Under the pieces are notes generated by a model. The model was not told the DNA's origin. It searched no databases and was given only the letters and a program-made list of their open reading frames with translations. A stretch of 64,000 nt of DNA from Chitinophaga sp. Its GTDB lineage: Bacteria; Bacteroidota; Bacteroidia; Chitinophagales; Chitinophagaceae. The stretch covers positions 744,001-808,000 of the forward strand of contig NZ_JAFAIX010000013.1 of NCBI RefSeq assembly GCF_019236475.1. Reading direction: 5' to 3'. Positions 29,267 to 38,238 of the stretch are shown here, one piece after another. A program made the translations under genes and the position numbers. How positions within the stretch are numbered: the stretch's first letter is position 1; each line of letters begins with the position of its first letter.

Positions 29267-29932
29267 TTAACTCAAAATACTTGGCATTTCTTCGGAATGC
29301 GCCTTGTTGGCAACCGGCCATTCCATCTCTTCTCTAGGATTAAAGAAGCCCTTTATACAGTTAGGATTACGTATACATATTTGAATATGACTTTTCTCGT
29401 AAAACCCTGCACCAGGGTAGATGGGAGCACCTTCTATGAATGCACAGCGGACGGTATCGAAGGGTGGTTTTCTTTTCATCTCCCTTTCATCATGTAATGA
29501 TTCAATGTAATAATTATCCAAAACCCGCAAAAGTGTATTGTTTTTTCCTGTCTCTGGAATGGGATGCTGCTTTTTTAATACAAAATCAAAAATTGTTTTC
29601 ACTTCATAGATCGAGTTCAAAGCAAAATCTTTTAACACATCGATGCATTGTTTATCTAGTAAGTCCAAACAATTATCTAAACTTATAACAGCTCCTATAA
29701 CCGCTGGTTCAGATACCTTACCTCGCCTTGCTTGTTCCCAGGCAAATTCCATTGCCCGTTCATAATTATTCTGCCAAAAATAAATACCTGGGCCCAGCCA
29801 GTCATATTTATTTACACTCGGGTGAAGCATTATCCTTCCCGCTATTACACCTTCTGCAACTGATTTATCACAACCATGGAAGCCCAATAGTAAACCAGGG
29901 TCAGATCCATATAAAAGTGGTATTTTCTTCAT
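29267..29932 (-). CDS. Putative ADP-ribosyltransferase (PARP/DUF3990-like fold) protein, candidate toxin
   Basis: LLGFHGCDKSVAEGVI...NKYDWLGPGIYFWQNNYERAMEFAWEQA resembles the His- and Tyr-containing strands of PARP-like ARTs; C-terminal KSHIQICIRNPNCIKGFF. Confidence 0.6.
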   Translation of the reverse strand: MKKIPLLYGSDPGLLLGFHGCDKSVAEGVIAGRIMLHPSVNKYDWLGPGIYFWQNNYERAMEFAWEQARRGKVSEPAVIGAVISLDNCLDLLDKQCIDVLKDFALNSIYEVKTIFDFVLKKQHPIPETGKNNTLLRVLDNYYIESLHDEREMKRKPPFDTVRCAFIEGAPIYPGAGFYEKSHIQICIRNPNCIKGFFNPREEMEWPVANKAHSEEMPSILS

Positions 29933-29968
29933 TATTGTGGGTTAACAGTTAAATAATTAGATACCTCA

Positions 29969-30187
29969 TTAATCATTATCAATCATTGCTTGTATAAATT
30001 CAGGACTCGGTTCCTGTTTAAGATAAGCAACCTTATAAAACTCCAACAACCAGACTGTATTCTCCTTTGGAAGATTTAATTTTAAAACAGAGCGTTCCCA
30101 ATTTTCATAAGAGGAGATGTTATGAGCCATCCTTATTTTCATACTTTCTCCTAATTCTTTAAGTTCTCTTGATGTAATCATTTTCAT
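29969..30187 (-). CDS. Small paralogous protein 3 of 3, candidate antitoxin/immunity
   Basis: SRELKELGESMKIRMAHNISSYENWERSVLKLNLPKENTVWLLEFYKVAYLKQEPSPEF; start position uncertain. Confidence 0.7.
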   Translation of the reverse strand: MKMITSRELKELGESMKIRMAHNISSYENWERSVLKLNLPKENTVWLLEFYKVAYLKQEPSPEFIQAMIDND

Positions 30188-30273
30188 ATCAATTTTATGC
30201 GTTATAAAATGGTCTGTAAGTAAGTTTCTTATTAATAACATCACTTAGAAGTCTTCTGTGGCCCTTTCTCTAA

Positions 30274-30486
30274 TCAATCATCATCGTCCATTATCTCAAA
30301 AAATTCCGGACTTGGTTCCTCATTTAAGAAAGCAACTCTGTAAAACTCCAGCAACCATATTGTATTTACTTTCGGAAGATTTAATTCCAATACAGAATGC
30401 TCCCAATTTTCATAGGAGGAAATGTTATGCTCAATTCTTTTTTCAAGCCTTTCTCCTAAGTCAATAAGTTCTCTTGATGTAATCAT
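30274..30486 (-). CDS. Small paralogous protein 2 of 3, candidate antitoxin/immunity
   Basis: MITSRELIDLGERLEKRIEHNISSYENWEHSVLELNLPKVNTIWLLEFYRVAFLNEEPSPEFFEIMDDDD. Confidence 0.72.
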   Translation of the reverse strand: MITSRELIDLGERLEKRIEHNISSYENWEHSVLELNLPKVNTIWLLEFYRVAFLNEEPSPEFFEIMDDDD

Positions 30487-30572
30487 TTTGAAATCAATTT
30501 TTGGGTTATAAATTAGTTTCGTCAGTTGCTTATTTGAAGAATCACCAAAATACTTATGTATAATATCCTCCT

Positions 30573-30788
30573 CTAATCATTATCATCAAGCGGTGCTGCG
30601 AAGAAACCAAGACTCGGATCCTCCTTTAAGAAAACGACTCTATAATACTCTAGCAGCCATACTGTATTTATCCTCGGAAGATTTAATTCCAATACAGATC
30701 GCTCCCAATTTTCGTAAGAGGAGATGTTATGAGCCATCCTTCGTTTCATCCTTTCTCCTAATTCTTCAAACTGTTTTGATGTCATCAT
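30573..30788 (-). CDS. Small paralogous protein 1 of 3, candidate antitoxin/immunity
   Basis: MMTSKQFEELGERMKRRMAHNISSYENWERSVLELNLPRINTVWLLEYYRVVFLKEDPSLGFFAAPLDDND. Confidence 0.72.
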   Translation of the reverse strand: MMTSKQFEELGERMKRRMAHNISSYENWERSVLELNLPRINTVWLLEYYRVVFLKEDPSLGFFAAPLDDND

Positions 30789-30916
30789 TCTTAAAATATT
30801 TAAAGGTTTAAAAATCCATTACCAGGCCAGGAGAGAGAGTATACGCCCGTAGTGTAACCACGCTAATGATAGCGTAAAATCAGGTCAACCAACAAAAGGT
30901 CCAAACAATAAAAATA

Positions 30917-31022
30917 TAGGCGTGAACTTCCGATGGTTATCATTTTTGATCTCGTTTTGAAGTTGGAAACAAACATTCACCACCCAAAACTAGATCAAAA
31001 AAACATCGAAAACCCACGCCTA
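30917..31022. repeat. Long imperfect inverted repeat
   Basis: Left arm TAGGCGTGAACTTCCGATGGTTATCATTTTTGATCTCGTTTTG; reverse complement of right arm TAGGCGTGGGTTTTCGATGTTTTTTTGATCTAGTTTTG. Confidence 0.75.
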
Positions 31023-31093
31023 GCAAGAATCTTTTCCGCGAATGGAATGAACAGATCTAAATGATAATGAACAGATCTGTATGAGAAAAGTAG

Positions 31094-31801
31094 TTAAGAT
31101 TTGATATTCATAATTACAGCAGCTACCATACCTGCAGTTTCTGTACGAAGCCGTGTACCCCCCAATGATACCGGCTGAAAACCTGCCGCCAGCGCAGCAT
31201 TCACCTCTTCAGGCGTAAAATCGCCCTCAGGGCCAATTAATATAATCGTATCCTTACCCGCTTGCATCACATCTTCCAAAGCTGTTTTCTGGTCCGGTAA
31301 ACAATGTGCTATAAACCGCTGCGCATCTTTATTTGAGGCCACCAATTTGTCAAAAGCCTGCGGGTCTTCCAATACCGGCAGATAAAACTGCTTCGACTGC
31401 AACATCGCTGATACCAGGATATTCTGCAATCGCTCTGCTTTTATTTTTTCTTTCTCTGTACGAGCACTCACCAGTGGAATAATCGTCTGTATACCAATCT
31501 CGGTGGCCTTCTCTAAAAACCACTCTATCCTAGACGCATTCTTGGTGAAAGCAATGGCTATACGCAGTGCAGGCGATGGCGCTGGCAATTGCTCCCGCCC
31601 ACTCACCTGCACTACACACTTCTTCCTGTTGTCGTCCGTAATTACTGTGGTATACTTATTCCCCCGACCATCGGCCAACAATACCGTATCCCCCTTTTCA
31701 TGCCGTAATACCTGGATACAATACTTCGAAGTATCCTCATTCATCGTGTAGGAAACAGCATCCTCCCGGATTTCCGGTGCATAAAATACAGGTAATTCCA
31801 T
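31094..31801 (-). CDS. rsmE: 16S rRNA (uracil(1498)-N(3))-methyltransferase
   Basis: FTKNASRIEWFLEKATEIGIQTIIPLVSARTE, ILIGPEGDFTPEEVNAALAAGFQPVSLGGTRLRTETA. Confidence 0.95.
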   Translation of the reverse strand: MELPVFYAPEIREDAVSYTMNEDTSKYCIQVLRHEKGDTVLLADGRGNKYTTVITDDNRKKCVVQVSGREQLPAPSPALRIAIAFTKNASRIEWFLEKATEIGIQTIIPLVSARTEKEKIKAERLQNILVSAMLQSKQFYLPVLEDPQAFDKLVASNKDAQRFIAHCLPDQKTALEDVMQAGKDTIILIGPEGDFTPEEVNAALAAGFQPVSLGGTRLRTETAGMVAAVIMNIKS

Positions 31802-31831
31802 ATTACAATCAGTCAGTTTTTTGCAAAAGTC

Positions 31832-33190
31832 CTAAATATCTGCTTCTAATTCCAGTTTTTTAGTGCGCGTATGAAATCTTACAAACAGTAAAACGGATGC
31901 GGTCAATAATCCGAGCAATAACGCCCACCATATGCCTTCTACGCCAAAACCCATGGTAATACCCAGGAAATAACCCAATGGGATACCCAGTACCCAATAA
32001 GCCAATAAGGTAATAATCGTAGGCACTTTCACATCTCCCAATCCACGAAGCACCCCCAATCCTACTACTTGCGTACCGTCAAACAACTGGAAAAACGCAG
32101 CAATAATCAATAATCGGGCTGCAATACTTACCACCTGCTGATCCTGTATATACAACATCGGCAGCAAATGATTCCCAAACATAAACAACAACGCAGTGGT
32201 TCCCATCAATACCAACACCATATGGTAACTGGCAATGGCGGACATACGCAGTCCTCGGAAATCTTTCTTACCATAGTTATTCCCGCTTTTAATCCCCGCA
32301 GCAGCAGATATTCCACTGGCCATCATATAGGTCATCGCAGCAAGACTCAACGCAATCTGATGCGCCGCCAGTTCTGCAGCACCCATCCAACCCACCATGA
32401 TAGCGGCGCCACTAAATGCACTCACTTCAAAAATATACTGTAACGCTACTGGCGTACCAATCCCCAGGATTTTCTTCAAATTAGAAAATTGGATATTATT
32501 GAAGCCAAAAGATCGCAGGTAATCCTTAAACCTAGGCGAACGCAATACATAAATCATCATGGTAATCCCCATCAACAACCTATCTGTAAATGTGGCAATC
32601 CCCACACCTACTACGCCCATGCGCGGTAAGCCAAACAGTCCATATACCAACGATATCCCAATGACAATGTTGATGATATTCCCAATGATAGAAATATTCA
32701 TCGCCTGCCTAGTAAAGCCCAATCCCTCTGCAAATTGTTTGAAGGTCAAAAACAACATCAAGGGTATAAACGAAAACCCAAGATAACGCAAGAAAGGCCG
32801 CGCCTGGGCCACTACATCGGCTTCCTGATCCAACAAATCCATATGTCCACTACCCCAATAAATAACCATGGATAACAATACCCCTACCGTCATATTGATA
32901 ATCAAACTATGACTGAGCAGATGTCCAATACTGTTTTTATTACCTCGACCATTCTCTTGTGCAATCAATGGGGTCAATCCATAGGACATGCCAATACCTG
33001 TCACCATAAAGATGGAAAACAAACTATTTCCCAGAGAAACCGCTGCCAGCGGTACTTTCCCCGTATGTCCAATAATAAGGCTATCGGATAGCGCCACCAA
33101 GGTATGCCCCAACTGGCTAATCACCACCGGATAAGCTAAACTGAAATTATCCCGATAGTATGATCTATACTTTAAATACAATTGTTTCAT
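31832..33190 (-). CDS. MATE family efflux transporter
   Basis: AYPVVISQLGHTLVALSDSLIIGHTGKVPLAAVSLGNSLF; 12-TM MATE organisation. Confidence 0.94.
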   Translation of the reverse strand: MKQLYLKYRSYYRDNFSLAYPVVISQLGHTLVALSDSLIIGHTGKVPLAAVSLGNSLFSIFMVTGIGMSYGLTPLIAQENGRGNKNSIGHLLSHSLIINMTVGVLLSMVIYWGSGHMDLLDQEADVVAQARPFLRYLGFSFIPLMLFLTFKQFAEGLGFTRQAMNISIIGNIINIVIGISLVYGLFGLPRMGVVGVGIATFTDRLLMGITMMIYVLRSPRFKDYLRSFGFNNIQFSNLKKILGIGTPVALQYIFEVSAFSGAAIMVGWMGAAELAAHQIALSLAAMTYMMASGISAAAGIKSGNNYGKKDFRGLRMSAIASYHMVLVLMGTTALLFMFGNHLLPMLYIQDQQVVSIAARLLIIAAFFQLFDGTQVVGLGVLRGLGDVKVPTIITLLAYWVLGIPLGYFLGITMGFGVEGIWWALLLGLLTASVLLFVRFHTRTKKLELEADI

Positions 33191-33216
33191 CGGTTCTTCT
33201 GTTATTTCATATCAAT

Positions 33217-33248
33217 AAAAAAGCCGGCATCATACGATGCCGGCTTTT
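33217..33248 (-). terminator. Terminator downstream of dnaB
   Basis: AAAAGCCGGCATC-atac-GATGCCGGCTTTT. Confidence 0.75.
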
Positions 33249-33267
33249 GCAAATAAGTTTTTACCTG

Positions 33268-34836
33268 CTAAAAGGGAGCATCTTCAAATCCTTCATCAAA
33301 GTCCATATCATTCATCTTGGACCCTTTCTGGATATAGAGTTTTGCTTCATCATTGCCGCCACCGCCGCCATGTTGCTGACGCATACCTGCGAATGGATTA
33401 CCACCACCTGGGTTTTCCAAACTACCATCATCTTCAAAACGCTGGAATTCCAGTACAGCTCTCAATTTGATAGTATCCAACTGACCATTACGGTGCTTGG
33501 CTATACGAACGTGGGTTTCACCTTTATTGGATTCACCCATTTCATTGGTATTGATTTCATAATACTCAGGACGATACAAGAACATAACCATGTCCGCATC
33601 CTGCTCGATCGCTCCAGATTCACGTAAATCGGATAACTGCGGCATTTTGTTACCGTCTTTTCGTTTTTCCACATCACGACTCAACTGCGACAACGCAATC
33701 ACCGGTACTTGCAACTCTTTTGCAAGCCCTTTCAAATCCCTCGAAATCTTACTGATCTCTTGTTCACGGTTACTTCCTCTACCATCGCCACTTCCACTCA
33801 TCAACTGGAGGTAGTCGATAATGATAACGCCTACGCCATGATTATGCACCAAACGTCTACACTTGGCACGTAATTCGAAAATATTGAGGGCCGGGGTATC
33901 ATCAATGAAAATCGGAGCTTTCGCCAGGCGTTCAATACCATGGGTCATCAGCTTCTTCATTTCATATTCTTCCAGTTTACCACGGGAAATTTTTTCCAAT
34001 TTAATCTCTGACTCCGCAGAAAGAATACGTTGTACAATCTGTCCGGACGACATCTCCAAAGAGAATACCGCCGCACCTTTTGGAAATCTTGGGTGCAACG
34101 CCGCATTCCTAGCCAGGTTCAACGCAAAAGCGGTCTTACCCACAGACGGACGTGCCGCAATAATGATCAAATCCGTCGACTGCCAACCATATGTAACCTT
34201 ATCCAGAGAAGGAAATCCTGATGGAACACCGGTAATATCATCTCCTTTATTACGCAGATCCTCGATACGTTTCATGGTATTAACCAACACGCGGTCGATG
34301 GAGTCATAGTTTTTACGTAAGTGGTTATTTGTGATTTCAAACAGCTTTGATTCGGCACTGTCAAGCAGGTCGAATACATCAGCCGTATCTTCGTAAGATT
34401 CTGTAAGGATCTCTCCGGAAATGCGAATCAGCTCTCGCTGGATGAATTTCTGCAGGATAATACGCGCATGGGCTTCGATGTTGGCAGAAGAAACAACCGA
34501 GTTGGTCAACTTCATTACTGTAAACGCTCCGCCTACAGCCTCCAAAGATCCCATAGAACGCAGCTCTTCTGTAACAGTCAGAATATCCACCGGCATGGAC
34601 TTAGAGGCCAACCGGGTCATGGCGGAAAATATTAACTGGTGCGCCTCTACGTAAAAACACTCTCCCTTCAATATCTCTACAACAACGTCAAAGGCACCTT
34701 TTTCCAGCATGATGGCTCCCAAAACAGCTTCTTCCAGTTCCTTAGCCTGAGGGGGTACTTTCCCGTACACTAAGGACGATACCTCAATGGACGATTTTCT
34801 GCGCACATTGCGGTCTTTCTTGAGATTGAGATCCAT
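33268..34836 (-). CDS. dnaB: Replicative DNA helicase DnaB
   Basis: PPQAKELEEAVLGAIMLE, LIIIAARPSVGKTAFALNLARNAA, VIIIDYLQLM, LSQLSRDVEKR, LRESGAIEQDADMVMFLYRPEYY. Confidence 0.97.
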   Translation of the reverse strand: MDLNLKKDRNVRRKSSIEVSSLVYGKVPPQAKELEEAVLGAIMLEKGAFDVVVEILKGECFYVEAHQLIFSAMTRLASKSMPVDILTVTEELRSMGSLEAVGGAFTVMKLTNSVVSSANIEAHARIILQKFIQRELIRISGEILTESYEDTADVFDLLDSAESKLFEITNNHLRKNYDSIDRVLVNTMKRIEDLRNKGDDITGVPSGFPSLDKVTYGWQSTDLIIIAARPSVGKTAFALNLARNAALHPRFPKGAAVFSLEMSSGQIVQRILSAESEIKLEKISRGKLEEYEMKKLMTHGIERLAKAPIFIDDTPALNIFELRAKCRRLVHNHGVGVIIIDYLQLMSGSGDGRGSNREQEISKISRDLKGLAKELQVPVIALSQLSRDVEKRKDGNKMPQLSDLRESGAIEQDADMVMFLYRPEYYEINTNEMGESNKGETHVRIAKHRNGQLDTIKLRAVLEFQRFEDDGSLENPGGGNPFAGMRQQHGGGGGNDEAKLYIQKGSKMNDMDFDEGFEDAPF

Positions 34837-35055
34837 TTATGGTTAGTGTGTTAAAAAAAGTTAATAAAAGGTTACTGTCAATGGGCTTTTCCTGGTGCTT
34901 TACAATTGATTGGTATGCATTATTCTCGCATTCTGACGCTTATTGCTACTTTAAGAAATTGTAAACTTTTTCGAGCCGTACAAACTAAGGTAATGGCATT
35001 TTTTCATTTATCACTGTCCCGAAACGGACTAAATTTATTAAGCCTCAGTCACAGG

Positions 35056-35149
35056 TTATCCACCGGCGAAATGTCAGTTATCCACTGACGCAACCATAGT
35101 TTTCCACCAAAAGCCAGGAAAATCCCTAGCAAAGGTCTGATTATTCACA
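35056..35149 (+). promoter_or_regulatory. Cluster of DnaA-box-like 9-mers between dnaB and pheT
   Basis: TTATCCACC 35056, TTATCCACT 35078, TTTTCCACC 35100 (22-bp spacing), TTATTCACA 35141. Confidence 0.45.
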
Positions 35150-35200
35150 CACATTTGTGAAAAAAAGATTTTCACATTTGCTTTTTTTTCTCAGAACAAG

Positions 35201-35420
35201 GATTTTGTATCGCAAAGTCGCAAAGAAATTAAGATCGCAATGTAGAATAAATGATGTTGTTCCGGGAGACACGTGTCTACTGAAACAATATCATTTCATT
35301 GTAATAATCAATTATATACATAATTGTTATTTATTTAATTCTACTGATATCATTTGCGCCTTTGACCCTTTGCGACTTTGCGAGCCAAAATCTTTGCGCC
35401 TTTGCGCGCCAAGGCTTAAC
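35201..35420. repeat. CGCAAAG heptamer-rich inverted-repeat element
   Basis: GATTTTGTATCGCAAAGTCGCAAAG (35201-35225) vs reverse complement of 35368-35392 GATTTTGGCTCGCAAAGTCGCAAAG; extra TTTGCGCCTTTG copies. Confidence 0.75.
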
Positions 35421-35458
35421 TTTACGGCTCTTATATATTAACTGATCAGATTAATAAA

Positions 35459-37888
35459 ATGACGATTTCATACAACTGGCTATGTGATTATTTACCGGTG
35501 AAGCCTACACCACAGGAATTATCCACCATCTTAACCCGCATCGGCCTCGAGGTGGAAAGCCTCGAAAAATTTGAAGCTGTTAAAGGAAGCCTGGAAGGTT
35601 TAGTGATCGGAGAAGTGCTGACAACTGCCAAACACCCCAATGCGGATAAACTAAGCCTGACTACAGTGAACATCGGTGCTGCAGAACCACTGCACATCGT
35701 TTGCGGCGCTCCCAATGTTGCAGCAGGACAAAGAGTAGTCGTAGCCCCTATCGGCGCTACCATCTACCCTGTTGGCGGAGAACCCGTAACCATGAAAAAA
35801 GCTAAAATCAGAGGCGAAGAAAGTCAAGGTATGATCTGTGCCGAAGACGAAATCGGTATGGGTACCAGCCATGATGGTATCCTCGTACTCGATCCTTCCC
35901 TCGTTCCAGGAACACCTGCTAGCGAAATTTTCCATCCCGCACAGGACTGGATATACGAAATTGGTCTCACGCCAAACCGTATGGATGCAATGAGCCATAT
36001 CGGCGTAGCCAAAGACGTTTGCGCATTCCTCAATAACCTCGAACATACACACAAATACCAGGTGCAACTGCCAGTATTCAACGGTCTGACTCCTTCCGGC
36101 CCTGAACTGCCTATCAGTATCACCATCGAAAATACGGACGGGTGTCCTCGTTACTCCGGTGTAAGCATCACCGGCGTAAAAGTGGGTCCTTCTCCTGAAT
36201 GGCTGAAAAACAAACTGGAAGCCATCGGCGTACGTGCTATCAACAATATTGTGGATATCACCAACTTCGTACTCCATGAAACCGGCCAACCTTTACACGC
36301 TTTCGATGCCACTGCGGTAAAAGGAAATGCGATCGTGGTAAAAAACCTGCCACAAGATACCATCTTCGTTACCCTGGACGACAAAGAAAGGAAACTGGAT
36401 GCCTCTGATCTGATGATCTGCAACGGTGCTGGTGAAGGAATGTGCATTGCCGGCGTATTCGGCGGCGCACACTCCGGTGTAACGGATACGACTACCCAAA
36501 TCTTCCTGGAAAGTGCTTTCTTCAATGCAGGCATGATCCGTACCACCTCCTTCCGTCACGGCCTCCGCACAGACGCAGCTACCCGTTTCGAAAAAGGTGT
36601 GGATATCTCCAATGTGGTGTTCGCACTGGAACGCGCTGCCAATCTGATTGTAGAACTGGCAGGCGGACAAATTGCCTCTAAAGTACAGGATGTTTACCCT
36701 TCCGTTAAACGTAAAACTGAAGTGGAAACTACCTACGCATATGTACGCAAACTGAGTGGTAGCAACTACCCTGCGGATAAAATCAAGAATATCCTCGTTA
36801 GCCTGGGCTTCGATGTTCTCGCGGAAACCGCCGAAGGTATTCGCGTAGCCGTTCCATTCAGCAAACCTGATATCAGTCTCCCTGCAGATCTGGTAGAGGA
36901 AGTAATGCGCATTGACGGACTTGATAACATCGCGATTCCTTCTCAAGTATCTATTTCCCCAGCACTGTCGGCACAACCAGATCCTGAAAAAGTGAAGGAA
37001 AAAATTGCTGATTACCTGGCTGGTAATGGTTTCAATGAAATCTTTACCAACTCTATCACGAACAGCAAATACTATCCGGAAGAGGTACTGGCTACTGCGG
37101 TGAAAATGATGAACAGTCTCACCGTGGAACTGGACATCATGCGTCCATCCATGCTGGAAACTGGTCTGGAAGCAATTTCCCATAACCTGAACCGTAAGAA
37201 TGAAAATCTGTTATTCTTTGAATTCGGGAAAACATACTTGGCTAAAGAAGGCAAGTACATCGAAAACAACCACTTAAGCCTATATCTGACCGGTCAGAAA
37301 ACAGCAGAAACTTGGATGCACAAAGCCGCTCCGGTGGATTTCTACTTCCTGAAAGGGTATGTTATTAACGTTCTCGGACAACTGGGCTATCGTAACCTAC
37401 AATGGGCTGAAAGTGAAGGTACTGGCCTGACCCCTTCCTGGGAAATTAAAGTAAAAAATCAGGTAGTGGTAACGCTTGGTGGTGTATCTTCACAACAACT
37501 GAAACAGTTTGATATTAAACAACCAGTTTGGTTTGCGGACTTTAATTGGGATAAAATGATCGGACTGTTGCAAAAAAGTGATAACTTTTACAAAGAAATA
37601 CCACGTTTCCCGGCAGTTCGTCGTGATCTGGCCCTTGTGTTAGACAGACAAGTGAAATTTGCCGCCGTGGAAGCAGCAGCAAAGGCAGTGAAATCGCCTT
37701 TATTGCAGGATATCAATCTGTTCGATGTGTTCGAGAGCGAAAAACTGGGTGCGAATAAGAAATCGTACGCCGTGAGCTTCACTTTCTTGGATAGCCAGAA
37801 AACCCTCACTGACAAGGAAATTGACAGTGTAATGGATAAACTGGTAAAAAACTTCCAGACACAACTGCAGGCGGAGATCCGAAAATAA
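35459..37888 (+). CDS. pheT: Phenylalanine--tRNA ligase beta subunit
   Basis: MTISYNWLCDYLPVKPTPQELSTILTRIGLEVES, tRNA-binding domain, B3/B4 and FDX-ACB C-terminal domains. Confidence 0.97.
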   Translation: MTISYNWLCDYLPVKPTPQELSTILTRIGLEVESLEKFEAVKGSLEGLVIGEVLTTAKHPNADKLSLTTVNIGAAEPLHIVCGAPNVAAGQRVVVAPIGATIYPVGGEPVTMKKAKIRGEESQGMICAEDEIGMGTSHDGILVLDPSLVPGTPASEIFHPAQDWIYEIGLTPNRMDAMSHIGVAKDVCAFLNNLEHTHKYQVQLPVFNGLTPSGPELPISITIENTDGCPRYSGVSITGVKVGPSPEWLKNKLEAIGVRAINNIVDITNFVLHETGQPLHAFDATAVKGNAIVVKNLPQDTIFVTLDDKERKLDASDLMICNGAGEGMCIAGVFGGAHSGVTDTTTQIFLESAFFNAGMIRTTSFRHGLRTDAATRFEKGVDISNVVFALERAANLIVELAGGQIASKVQDVYPSVKRKTEVETTYAYVRKLSGSNYPADKIKNILVSLGFDVLAETAEGIRVAVPFSKPDISLPADLVEEVMRIDGLDNIAIPSQVSISPALSAQPDPEKVKEKIADYLAGNGFNEIFTNSITNSKYYPEEVLATAVKMMNSLTVELDIMRPSMLETGLEAISHNLNRKNENLLFFEFGKTYLAKEGKYIENNHLSLYLTGQKTAETWMHKAAPVDFYFLKGYVINVLGQLGYRNLQWAESEGTGLTPSWEIKVKNQVVVTLGGVSSQQLKQFDIKQPVWFADFNWDKMIGLLQKSDNFYKEIPRFPAVRRDLALVLDRQVKFAAVEAAAKAVKSPLLQDINLFDVFESEKLGANKKSYAVSFTFLDSQKTLTDKEIDSVMDKLVKNFQTQLQAEIRK

Positions 37889-37900
37889 TTAATCAGTAAT

Positions 37901-38209
37901 ATGGTTCTTGAGCAATACATACAACGTGTGGAGGAAAAATTGCACCTGCTGCTGAAAAAAATGCAGCAGGTGCAGTCCGAAAATGCGTCATTGCGCGAAG
38001 AACTAAACACCAGGCAACAGGAGTTGCATGAGCAGCAGGGAGTTATACAGGGTCTGGAAGAAAGGCTGCAGTTGATGAAAATCGCTGCCAGTACCCAGGG
38101 AACTCATCCCGTAGCGGAGGAAGATGAAGCCTTCCGTAAGGAGATACGCGGCAAAATCAATGATTATATCAAAGAAATTGACAGATGTATCGCCCTATTG
38201 AATGCATAA
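37901..38209 (+). CDS. Coiled-coil hypothetical protein upstream of zapA
   Basis: 102-aa heptad-rich ORF, 12 bp after pheT. Confidence 0.7.
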   Translation: MVLEQYIQRVEEKLHLLLKKMQQVQSENASLREELNTRQQELHEQQGVIQGLEERLQLMKIAASTQGTHPVAEEDEAFRKEIRGKINDYIKEIDRCIALLNA

Positions 38210-38238
38210 GTGTCACTTGAAGTAAACCAAATATCCGA

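Noticed and set aside
28997-29497. 166-aa plus-strand ORF with hydrophobic N-terminus
   Set aside because: Its second half is antisense to the better-supported ART-like gene; no family resemblance. Only the first ~90 codons could be independent, which is not enough.
30258-30811. Plus-strand ~70-aa ORFs (30258-30467, 30593-30811) similar to each other
   Set aside because: Their similarity only mirrors the antisense strand of the duplicated small genes.
35651-36289. 212-aa minus-strand ORF
   Set aside because: Antisense inside pheT.
36293-37183. 296-aa minus-strand ORF
   Set aside because: Antisense inside pheT; no recognisable domain.
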